DNA of 44,115 nucleotides, from positions 1 through 44,115 of the forward strand of contig NZ_LGEC01000086.1 of the NCBI RefSeq assembly GCF_001279585.1, written 5' to 3'. Shown here one piece after another: positions 32,282 to 40,019 of the stretch. The translations under genes and the position numbers were made by a program. Positions within the stretch are counted from its first letter, which is position 1; each line of letters starts with the position of its first letter. The notes beneath the pieces are model-generated. The model had not been told where the DNA came from, did no database searches, and was given only the letters and a program-made list of their open reading frames with translations. The stretch is from Nocardiopsis sp. NRRL B-16309. Its GTDB lineage: Bacteria > Actinomycetota > Actinomycetes > Streptosporangiales > Streptosporangiaceae.

Positions 32282-32827
32282 ATGGATGGGACCAAGGACG
32301 GCCAGGGCCGCTGGGTGGTGCACGGTGAGCGCACCCTGTACGACAACCCGTGGGTGCGGTTGGGCAAGGCTGACATCACCACTCCCTCCGGGAACAGGTT
32401 CGAGCACCACACCGTCACCCTGCCCTCGGCCGCAGTGATCGCGATTCTGGACCGGACCGAAGAGCATGTCCTGATGAGCTACCGGCACCGGTTCGTGCCC
32501 GATGTGTGGGGGTGGGAGTTGCCCGGAGGGCTTCTGGACCCTGCGGAGACGCCGGAGCAGACCGCTGTCCGCGAAGCCCTGGAGGAGACCGGGCATCAGG
32601 TCGGCGCTGTGGAGCACGTGGCCACGTTCGAGCCGATGATCGGTACGGTCCGCAGCCCCCACCACGTCTTCGTCGGTCGAGGCGCCGAGCTGGTCGCGGA
32701 CCCGACCGAGTTCGACGAGGGCGTCTACGAATGGGTGCCCCTGGCTAAGGTCCGCAGCTTGGTCGCCGAGGGGCGGGTACAGAGCTCAGGCACCCTCGTC
32801 GCCCTGCTCCACCTCCTCGCCTCCTGA
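32282..32827 (+). CDS. NUDIX hydrolase
   Basis: 181 residues. The Nudix box is intact: Gly83, Glu89, then REALEETGH at 97-105, fitting GX5EX7REUXEEXGU. Upstream VLMSYRHRFVPDVWGWELPGG resembles ADP-ribose/nucleotide-sugar pyrophosphatases. The N-terminal 45 residues (DGRWVVHGERTLYDNPWVRL-like) form the usual beta subdomain. It would cleave a nucleoside diphosphate linked to another group; the substrate is unknown. Its last 42 bases overlap the end of the XRE gene on the other strand. The gene has lower GC than the flanking regions. Confidence 0.93.
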   Translation: MDGTKDGQGRWVVHGERTLYDNPWVRLGKADITTPSGNRFEHHTVTLPSAAVIAILDRTEEHVLMSYRHRFVPDVWGWELPGGLLDPAETPEQTAVREALEETGHQVGAVEHVATFEPMIGTVRSPHHVFVGRGAELVADPTEFDEGVYEWVPLAKVRSLVAEGRVQSSGTLVALLHLLAS

Positions 32828-34060
32828 CGGAGACCGAGGTTCCAGGAGCCGGGCCAACCGGGCACGTTGACGGACAGAACCGGACCGCTCGGAGAGCTCA
32901 GTGGCGCGCTGTGCCTGGCGACGGGCCTGAGCGAGGTCGCCGTGGACGGAGTAGGCCACGGCCAGATCGGTGCGCAGTCCGGCCTCGGCGCGTCCGAGCT
33001 CCAACGGGGCGATGCCATCGAGCGCGCGGGTGAGGTCCTCGATCGCCTCGCTGTGCCCCAAGCGGGCCAGGCAGTGCCCGCGCCAGCGCAGGAGGTGGGT
33101 GTGGTCCAACATCAGGAACGGCAGCGAGGGGTCGTCCGGCTGCTGCGGTAGAAGGGCGAAGGCCCGTTCCAGTGCCCTCTGGGACTGCGGCTCCTGGCCG
33201 AGCGACGCACGCACCTCTCCTTCGGCTGCCCACAGCCACGAGCACAGCAAGGGCGGCAGTGCCTTTCCTCCCTCGTCGTGCGCCGCTCTGATAACCGCCA
33301 GCGCCTCGTTTCCCCGACCGCTGTCCAAGAGCACGTAGATCTGCTCGGCGCTCACGTGGGCAAGGACCACGGGGTCTTCACTTTCACGTGCGGCCGATTT
33401 GGCGATTTCGTCATAGCGCCAGGACGTTGCCACACCTCCCGCGTCCAGTGCCTGCCATCCGGTCAGGGAGGCGGCCTCGGCCAGGGCTCGGGCGAGGCCC
33501 CGCCGCACGGGCCCGGGGATCGAGTGGCGCAGCAGTTCGTGCATCTGTTGAACGTGCGCCTGACTCTGGGCCAGGAGGTAATGGGCTCCAAGCTTTCGGT
33601 CGATCAACCGCAGGTTCTGCGTTTGCTGCCCGAAAAGACGGACGAGCGCCTGATCGATGGACGCGACCTCCAGACGTTCGCGCACCTGGTGATCGATGGC
33701 CGATGCCCCCGATGGAGCGGCACGTGCGGCGTCGCTGCCGGCAGCAGAACGACCCGTCTCCAGAGGCGCCTGTTGGGGTGCCAGACCGAACAACATCCGG
33801 GAGCGGTCGGGCATGCCGAGCCCATCAGCGATCCGCTCGATCAGCTGCAGCGAGCTGACCGTCCGCCTTCCGCTCAGGATCTCGCTCACTCGCCCCTGAG
33901 CGATGCCGGTCGTCGAGGCGATCCGGGTCTGGCTCGCGCCATGGGTCTGGGCCAGACGAAGCAGACCAGCGATGTCGCGCTCTCGTAGGAGCCGCTGAGT
34001 GTCCTGTCGCTCCCATGCCCAGGCCGGAATGTCGATCCTCTCCCAGGGATGACCGGGCAT
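32786..34060 (-). CDS. XRE-family regulator with TPR-like C-terminus
   Basis: 424 residues. N-terminal helix-turn-helix (about 40-100): SQTRIASTTGIAQGRVSEILSGRRTVSSLQLIERIADGLGM. From about 150 on it is a helical repeat region (DSGRGNEALAVIRAAHDEGG, SQRALERAFALLPQQ, GHSEAIEDLTRALDGI, VHGDLAQARRQAQRATEL), fitting tetratricopeptide-type repeats that bind a peptide or other ligand. The ATG at 34060 has AAGGA five to six bases upstream. It is divergent from the radical SAM-CYTH gene and convergent with the NUDIX gene, so it probably governs the small locus. Composition is like the two neighbours and unlike the rest of the window. Confidence 0.9.
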   Translation of the reverse strand: MPGHPWERIDIPAWAWERQDTQRLLRERDIAGLLRLAQTHGASQTRIASTTGIAQGRVSEILSGRRTVSSLQLIERIADGLGMPDRSRMLFGLAPQQAPLETGRSAAGSDAARAAPSGASAIDHQVRERLEVASIDQALVRLFGQQTQNLRLIDRKLGAHYLLAQSQAHVQQMHELLRHSIPGPVRRGLARALAEAASLTGWQALDAGGVATSWRYDEIAKSAARESEDPVVLAHVSAEQIYVLLDSGRGNEALAVIRAAHDEGGKALPPLLCSWLWAAEGEVRASLGQEPQSQRALERAFALLPQQPDDPSLPFLMLDHTHLLRWRGHCLARLGHSEAIEDLTRALDGIAPLELGRAEAGLRTDLAVAYSVHGDLAQARRQAQRATELSERSGSVRQRARLARLLEPRSPSGGEEVEQGDEGA

Positions 34061-34106
34061 GGCTTCCTTCCATTCCTTTATCGGTCGACGTGGACGCGGC
34101 CTCGAT

Positions 34107-34123
34107 TATCCCCGGGTGGGATA
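34107..34123. promoter_or_regulatory. Inverted repeat in the XRE-radical SAM divergent gap
   Basis: TATCCC and GGGATA are exact arms around CGGGT; GGATATCC overlaps the right side. It sits between the two divergent starts (34060 and 34219), in a 158-base gap, and is the best candidate for an operator of the XRE regulator. Confidence 0.5.
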
Positions 34124-34218
34124 TCCACCAGGGATGGGAAGGGCGGTACCAGCAACGGGATCGTCGCCTGTGACACACCCTCCCGCTCCACCGAGAGCGC
34201 TGTCACAGGAGTCCGTCC

Positions 34219-35904
34219 ATGGACACTTCACCGGCCGTCGAGTCACTGCCGACGCACGTCGACATCGACACCACGCTGCGCGTCAAAATTCTCGATGCCT
34301 GCGGTATGACCTGCACCTTCTGCCACAACGAGGGCACGCCTGTCGTGGTCGACAACCGCCGCCGTGGACCAGGACCCTTTCTAACCGCTGGAAGCTCCGG
34401 AAGAACGTCGATTTATGCCGCCACCAACGGCTCCCGCTTCCTTCCGGCCACGATCCCACCCGATGAGGGCTTCGCTCACGCCCTGCACCGATTGCGTGAG
34501 CGCATGGGCCTCACCGAACTCCATCTCACCGGGGGCGAACCCACACTCCACCCGCGTCTGTCCGACCTGGTCCGCCTCGCTACCGCTCAGGGGTATCGGG
34601 TGTGTATGACCTCCAACGGTGAGAACGGAGCGCGGCAGATACCCGCCTGCGCCAATGTAGGGCTCGACCGGGTCAACTTCTCCATCTTCGGCACCACCCC
34701 CGATGAACTCGCCCAGGTCCAGCACGACCGCTTCCGCGACCCCGCCAAGGCCACCGCCAAGATCGAGGCCCTACACGCCTCCATCCAGGCCTGCGTCGAC
34801 CACGGAGTCTCCGCCAGCGCCAATATCGTCATCCTCGACCACACCCACATCGACCGCGTCCACCGGCTCTTGGACACCTACGCGCCCGAGTTGTCCGTCC
34901 GTCTGCTCAACTCACTCGACCACGGCCAGGCCTCCATCGACGCCATCCACGAAGTTCTGGCCCAGCGCGGTGCCGTCGCCGAGGCCCGCCACCTCACGGC
35001 AGGAGCCTCCGGGGCGCGCACCGCCTACCGCATCGACGGCGGACGGCGCCGTGTCCACGTCAAGTGGATCCGCCCGGTGCGCCTGCCCGCCATCTGTCGG
35101 GGGTGCCGGTTCAACAACGACACTGACTGCCAGGAAGGCTTCTACGGACTGCGCCTGTACCGGGACCGCCCAGGGAACTACTTGGCCGGCGTGTGCCTGC
35201 AACGCATGGACCTGTGCCAACCGATCGACGACTTCCTCAACGGTCCTGTGAGTACCGAGATCCTCCGCTTCCGCCAGGTCGACCGTGACAGGCTGGAAGC
35301 CAACCACGCCACCCCCGCCACTTCGCCCACGACGAAACCCGACGGAAGGAAGCCCGACAACATGAGCGCGATCGAGTACGAGGCCAAGGTCGTGGACATC
35401 GACCCCGACCAGGTCGCCCGGCTCATCCTCGACAAGGGCGGCGCGGATCTGGGGGAGGTGCTCCAGCGCCGCTACGTCTACGACATCGAACCCGGCGACG
35501 CCTCCCGATGGATACGTCTGCGCGACACCGGCACCGAGGTGACGCTCACGGTCAAGGAGATCGACTCCGACGCCATCGGAGGCACTCGCGAGACGGAGAC
35601 AGCCGTCGGTGGCTTCGAGACCGCCAACGCGCTGTTGGGCAAGCTCGGCTACACCCCCAAGGCCTACCAGGAGAACCGCAGGCACAGCTTCACCCTGGAC
35701 GGGGCCCAGCTGGAGATCGACTCCTGGCCGCGCATCCCCGCCTATCTGGAGATCGAGGCGGACAGCCGTGCCGAGGTTGTCCGCATCGCGGCACTGCTCG
35801 GCTATGCAGAGGCGGACCTGACGGGAGAGAACACGACCAAGGTCTACACCCGCTACGGCATCGACCTGTCCGCCATCGCCGATCTGCGCTTCGGCGCGGA
35901 GTGA
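34219..35904 (+). CDS. Radical SAM protein fused to a CYTH (triphosphate tunnel) domain
   Basis: 561 residues. The radical SAM part (about 15-345) has CGMTCTFC (Cys28, Cys32, Cys35) for the 4Fe-4S cluster and LTGGEP (103-108), then Cys293, Cys296, Cys304, Cys326 and Cys333 late in the domain, a pattern that suggests an auxiliary cluster (MoaA/SPASM-like in layout). A linker of about 35 residues leads to a CYTH domain (382-561) with EYEAK (the ExExK signature), WIRLRDTG, VTLTVKE and a late block ending PAYLEIEAD. CYTH enzymes act on triphosphates: adenylate cyclase class IV, thiamine triphosphatase, or tripolyphosphatase. An ATG at 35362 with GGAAGGA upstream could also start the CYTH domain alone. 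The fused enzyme is not one I recognise; a joint radical and triphosphate chemistry is inference. Confidence 0.85.
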   Translation: MDTSPAVESLPTHVDIDTTLRVKILDACGMTCTFCHNEGTPVVVDNRRRGPGPFLTAGSSGRTSIYAATNGSRFLPATIPPDEGFAHALHRLRERMGLTELHLTGGEPTLHPRLSDLVRLATAQGYRVCMTSNGENGARQIPACANVGLDRVNFSIFGTTPDELAQVQHDRFRDPAKATAKIEALHASIQACVDHGVSASANIVILDHTHIDRVHRLLDTYAPELSVRLLNSLDHGQASIDAIHEVLAQRGAVAEARHLTAGASGARTAYRIDGGRRRVHVKWIRPVRLPAICRGCRFNNDTDCQEGFYGLRLYRDRPGNYLAGVCLQRMDLCQPIDDFLNGPVSTEILRFRQVDRDRLEANHATPATSPTTKPDGRKPDNMSAIEYEAKVVDIDPDQVARLILDKGGADLGEVLQRRYVYDIEPGDASRWIRLRDTGTEVTLTVKEIDSDAIGGTRETETAVGGFETANALLGKLGYTPKAYQENRRHSFTLDGAQLEIDSWPRIPAYLEIEADSRAEVVRIAALLGYAEADLTGENTTKVYTRYGIDLSAIADLRFGAE

Positions 35905-35921
35905 GTCCTGTCCGCCGTGGC

Positions 35922-38246
35922 TCAGGTTCCGGAGGCCGCCTCCAGCCGGACCACGACGGCCTTCGACACCGGTGTGTTGGAGCCCTCCGCGACAGCGCCG
36001 AGCGGAACCAGCGCGTTCGCCTCGGGGAAGTAGGCGGCGGCGCACCCCCGTGCGGTCGGATAGGACACGACCCGGAACCGCGGGGCCCGGCGCTCCTCGA
36101 CTCCGGTGCGCGGGTCGGTCCACTCCGAGACGAGGTCGACCAGGTCCCCGTCGGCGAGGCCGAGCGCGGCGATGTCGTGGTCGTTGACCAGCACCACGCG
36201 GCGCGCGTTCTCGATGCCCCGGTAGCGGTCGGACAGGCCGTAGACAGTGGTGTTGTACTGGTCGTGGCTGCGCATCGTCTGCAGGAGCAGCCGCCCGTCG
36301 GGGACCTCGATCGGCTCGGGGACGTTGACCGTGAAGTTCGCGCGCCCGGTGGCGGTCGGGAAGGTGCGTGAGTCGCGGGGCGGGTGCGGCATGACGAACC
36401 CGTCCGGCTCGCGCACCCGCCGGTTGTAGTCCGCGCAGCCCGGCACCACGCGCGCGATGTGGTCGCGGACGGCGTCGTAGTCGCGCTCGAACTCCTCCCA
36501 GCGCACAGGGTGGTCCGTGCCCAGCAGCCGGCGGGCGAGGCGGGCGACGATCGCGACCTCCGACAGCAGGTGCTCGCCCGCGGGCCGCAGACGGCCCCGG
36601 GAGGCGTGCACCACCGACATCGAGTCCTCGACGGTGACGAACTGCTCCCCCGACTCCTGGACGTCCCGTTCGGTGCGGCCGAGCGCTGGCAGGATCAGGG
36701 CGGTCCGACCCGGTACGACGTGCGACCGGTTGAGCTTGGTCGACACGTGCACGGTCAGGTCGCAGCCGCGCAGCGCGCGCTCGGTGGCCGCGGTGTCCGG
36801 TGTGGCGGCGGCGAAGTTGCCGCCCATGGCGATCAGCGCCCTGACGCGCCCCTCGTGCATGCCGTGCAGGGTCTCGACGGTGTCCATCCCGTGCGCACGC
36901 GGCACGTCGACCCCGAACTCCTCCTCCAAGGCGCGCAGGAACGCCTCCGGCATCTTCTCGTAGATGCCCATGGTCCGGTCGCCCTGCACGTTGGAGTGCC
37001 CCCGCACCGGGCACAGCCCGGCCCCCGGCGTGCCGATCATGCCGCGCAGCAGCACCAGGTTGACGGCCTCGCGGATGGTCGCCACGCCCTGCCTCTGCTG
37101 GGTCAGGCCCATCGCCCAGCACACGACCGTGCGCTCGGAGTCGACCAGCATGCGCGCGATCCGCTCGATCTGGGGCCTGCCGAGCCCGGTCGCGCGCTCG
37201 GTCGCGGCCCAGTCGATGTGCCGTGCCCGGCGCGCGAACTCCGCGAAGCCGTGCGTGTGCGCCTCGACGAACGCCCGGTCGAGCACCGTGCCCGGCGCCG
37301 CGTCCTCGGCCAGCACGAGCAGCCCGGTCAGGGCGCGCAGCAGCGCCAGGTCGCCGCCGATGCGGATCTGCGCGAACTCGTCCGCCAGCGCGGTGCCCCG
37401 GCCGACGATCCCGCTCGCCTTCTGCGGGTTCCTGAACCGGAGCAGCCCGGCCTCGGGCAGCGGGTTGACCGCCACGATCCGCCCGCCGCGCTCCTTCACC
37501 CTCTCCAGCGACGCCAGCATGCGCGGGTGGTTCGTGCCCGGGTTCTGGCCGAGCACCAGGACCAGGTCCGCGTGCTCGACGTCGGACAGCGAGACCGAGC
37601 CGGTACCGATCCCGATCGTCTCGTTCAGGGCCATTCCGGAGGACTCGTGGCACATGTTCGAGCAGTCCGGCAGGTTGTTGGTGCCGAAGCACCGCACGAG
37701 CAGCTGGTAGGCGAACGCCGCCTCGTTGCCGGTGCGCCCTGAGGTGTAGAAGGCGGCCTGGTCGGGGGAGTCGAGCGCGTGCAGGTGCTCGGCGATGACG
37801 TCGAAGGCCTCCGCCCACCCGATCGGCCGGTAGTGGGTGTCGCCCTCGCGCAGGACCATCGGCTCGGTCAGCCGCCCCTGCCCGCCCAGCCAGTGGTCGG
37901 TGTGTCCGGCCAGGTCGGCGACCGCGTGCCGGGCGAAGAAGCCAGGACCGGCCCGGCGGGTCGTGGCCTCCTCCGCGACCGCCTTGGCGCCGTTCTCACA
38001 GAACTCGGCGCGCTTGCGCCGGTCGCCCTCGGCCGCCCGCGGGTCCGGCCACGCGCACCCGGGGCAGTCGAACCCCGCCCGCTGGTTGACCAGCGGCAGC
38101 GTCCGCACGGTCCGGGCGACGCCCATCTGCTCGCGGGCGCGCCGCAGGGAGACCAGCACCCCGGTGAGCCCGGCCGCGGACCGGCCGGGCTCACCGACGC
38201 GCAGCGCGTCCTCGTCGACATCCTGTTCAGGGGCGCGCTCGACCAT
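35922..38246 (-). CDS. FdhF/YdeP-family molybdopterin oxidoreductase (formate dehydrogenase-like)
   Basis: 774 residues. N-terminal cysteines in GFDCPGCAWPDP and EFCENGAKA could hold a cluster; then RPIGWAEAFDVIAEHL, DCSNMCHESSGMALNETIG with the likely molybdenum-ligand cysteine, VLVLGQNPGTNHPRML, MIGTPGAGLCPVRGHSNVQGDRT cut here to its main blocks, and a C-terminal molybdopterin dinucleotide-binding domain (LLLQTMRSHDQYNTTVYG). The YdeP/FdhF-like group has formate dehydrogenase as its best-known relative but unproven substrates. It follows the BCCT gene by 3 bases. In this setting formate from PurU or from formaldehyde oxidation would be a fitting substrate (inference). Confidence 0.88.
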   Translation of the reverse strand: MVERAPEQDVDEDALRVGEPGRSAAGLTGVLVSLRRAREQMGVARTVRTLPLVNQRAGFDCPGCAWPDPRAAEGDRRKRAEFCENGAKAVAEEATTRRAGPGFFARHAVADLAGHTDHWLGGQGRLTEPMVLREGDTHYRPIGWAEAFDVIAEHLHALDSPDQAAFYTSGRTGNEAAFAYQLLVRCFGTNNLPDCSNMCHESSGMALNETIGIGTGSVSLSDVEHADLVLVLGQNPGTNHPRMLASLERVKERGGRIVAVNPLPEAGLLRFRNPQKASGIVGRGTALADEFAQIRIGGDLALLRALTGLLVLAEDAAPGTVLDRAFVEAHTHGFAEFARRARHIDWAATERATGLGRPQIERIARMLVDSERTVVCWAMGLTQQRQGVATIREAVNLVLLRGMIGTPGAGLCPVRGHSNVQGDRTMGIYEKMPEAFLRALEEEFGVDVPRAHGMDTVETLHGMHEGRVRALIAMGGNFAAATPDTAATERALRGCDLTVHVSTKLNRSHVVPGRTALILPALGRTERDVQESGEQFVTVEDSMSVVHASRGRLRPAGEHLLSEVAIVARLARRLLGTDHPVRWEEFERDYDAVRDHIARVVPGCADYNRRVREPDGFVMPHPPRDSRTFPTATGRANFTVNVPEPIEVPDGRLLLQTMRSHDQYNTTVYGLSDRYRGIENARRVVLVNDHDIAALGLADGDLVDLVSEWTDPRTGVEERRAPRFRVVSYPTARGCAAAYFPEANALVPLGAVAEGSNTPVSKAVVVRLEAASGT

Positions 38247-38249
38247 GCG

Positions 38250-40019
38250 TCACACCTTGTCCTCGACGGTGTCGGAGGGCGTCGCTGCGGCGGGCGTCGT
38301 CCCAGCGCGTGTCGCTCCGGCGGACGCCGTCCCGGCGGGTTCCGCGCCGTTCGGCTCGGTCCAGCCCTCCTCGATCAGGCTCTGCGAGACCTGGTCGGTG
38401 AAGTCGTCTCCCTCCAGCAGGTGCTGGGAGACCTGTTCGGTGAACTCGTCGCCCTCCAACAGGTGCTGCGACACCTGCTCGGTGAGCTTCTCGCGCTCCA
38501 GTCTGCGCTGCACCCGGATCTGGCGGGCGCGCTCCGCGGCGAGCTGTTTCCACGTCGCCACGCACATCACCAGCATGACGACGCTGAACGGCAGGGCGAT
38601 GAGGATGGCGCCGACCTGGAGGGCGTTCAGGCCGCCCGCGAGCAGCAGCGCGATGGCCACCAGCCCCTCGGCCGTCGCCCAGAACACCCGGCTCCACACC
38701 GGTGTCTCCGGATCTCCCCCGGAGGCCAGCATGTCGACCACCAGCGAACCGGAGTCCGACGAGGTCACGAAGAACAGCACGATGAGCACGACCCCGCCCG
38801 CGACCAGCAGGGTTCCGCCCGGCAGGTCACCGAGCAGGGAGAACAGGGCGGCCTCGGTGTCCACGGACCCGTCCGCCGCGACACCGCCGCCGGAGCCGAA
38901 CACCTCGCGGTACAGGGCGCTGCCGCCGAACACGGTGAGCCACAGGAACGTGACCGCCGTCGGCACCAGCAGGACGCCGGTGACGAACTCGCGCACCGTG
39001 CGGCCGCGCGAGATGCGCGCGATGAACACGCCCACGAACGGCGCCCAGGACATCCACCAGCCCCAGTAGAAGGTCGTCCACCAGCCCTGCCACTGGGCGC
39101 CGTCCGCGCCCTCCAGCGCACTGGTGTCGAAGCTCAGCCGGAGCAGGTTCTGGAAGTAGAGCCCGAGCGACTGCACGAACTCCCGGAAGATGAACAGCGT
39201 CGGCCCCGTGACCAGCACGATGAGCAGCAGCACGGCGGCGAGGCCCATGTTGATCTGCGACAGCCACTTGATCCCGCGCTTGACGCCGGTGGTCACCGAG
39301 AAGATCGCCAGCGCGGTGATCGCGCCGATCAGGACGATGTACGTCCAGTTGCCCGGGTCGCTGACCACGCCGAGGAAGTCGAGCCCGGAGGCGATCTGCA
39401 GGACACCGAGGCCGAGCGAGGTGGCCACGCCGAACAGGGTGCCCACGACCGCGATGATGTCGATCAGGTCGCCGGCCCAGCCGTTCACCCGTTCCTTGCC
39501 CAGCACCGGCTCCAGGGCCCAGCGGATCGACACCGGACGGTTCCTGCGGTGGATCGCGTACGCGATGGCCAGGCCGACGACCACGTAGATCGCCCACGGG
39601 TGCAGGCCCCAGTGCAGGAACGTCTGCACCAGCGACTGCTGGGCGAGGTCGTGCGGCGTGCCCTCGACGCCCGGCTTGGGGGCGGCGAAGTGGTTCAGCG
39701 GCTCCGCGACGCCCCAGAACACCAGTCCGATGCCCATTCCGGCGGCGAACAGCATCGAGAACCACGTGCTGAGCCGGAACTCGGGCTCCTCGTCGTCGGG
39801 GCCGAGCTTGATGTCACCGAACCGGCCGAGGCCGACCCGGATCGAGAACACCACGAACGCGCAGACGATCAGGATGTAGTACCACCCGAACGTGCCGATC
39901 ACGGTGTCCTGAAGGGCGGTGACCGCCGCCGACACGGCCTCGGTGAAGAACACCGCGGCCGCGACGAACGCGGTCACCAGGATCACTGAGGGCCAGAAGA
40001 CCCTGGGGGCAGTGATCAT
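38250..40019 (-). CDS. BCCT-family betaine/choline/carnitine transporter
   Basis: 589 residues. Twelve hydrophobic segments expected; the family core is clear: GMGIGLVFWGVAEPLNHF (the glycine-rich helix seen in sodium-coupled betaine carriers), the tryptophan-rich FYWGWWMSWAPFVGVFIARISRGRT, and LFFVTSSDSGSLVVD. The C-terminal cytoplasmic tail has three 14-residue repeats (TEQVSQHLLEGDEF type, residues 513-553), followed by a Thr/Ala/Gly tail. In BetP the tail senses osmotic stress. Start and preceding stop touch directly (TAG then ATG), so it is coupled to the Rieske gene. Uptake of betaine for catabolism is the likely job. Confidence 0.94.
   Translation of the reverse strand: MITAPRVFWPSVILVTAFVAAAVFFTEAVSAAVTALQDTVIGTFGWYYILIVCAFVVFSIRVGLGRFGDIKLGPDDEEPEFRLSTWFSMLFAAGMGIGLVFWGVAEPLNHFAAPKPGVEGTPHDLAQQSLVQTFLHWGLHPWAIYVVVGLAIAYAIHRRNRPVSIRWALEPVLGKERVNGWAGDLIDIIAVVGTLFGVATSLGLGVLQIASGLDFLGVVSDPGNWTYIVLIGAITALAIFSVTTGVKRGIKWLSQINMGLAAVLLLIVLVTGPTLFIFREFVQSLGLYFQNLLRLSFDTSALEGADGAQWQGWWTTFYWGWWMSWAPFVGVFIARISRGRTVREFVTGVLLVPTAVTFLWLTVFGGSALYREVFGSGGGVAADGSVDTEAALFSLLGDLPGGTLLVAGGVVLIVLFFVTSSDSGSLVVDMLASGGDPETPVWSRVFWATAEGLVAIALLLAGGLNALQVGAILIALPFSVVMLVMCVATWKQLAAERARQIRVQRRLEREKLTEQVSQHLLEGDEFTEQVSQHLLEGDDFTDQVSQSLIEEGWTEPNGAEPAGTASAGATRAGTTPAAATPSDTVEDKV
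38361..38483 (-). repeat. Coding repeat in the transporter tail (3 x 14 residues)
   Basis: The units read TEQVSQHLLEGDEF, TEQVSQHLLEGDDF and TDQVSQSLIEEGW. The DNA copies differ at several silent positions, so the protein pattern is maintained rather than recently copied. The heptad spacing suits an amphipathic or coiled-coil helix. Confidence 0.9.

Noticed and set aside
32086..36000. Mobile element carrying the low-GC locus
   Set aside because: No integrase, transposase, tRNA or flanking direct repeats were seen, so only foreign-looking composition supports transfer.
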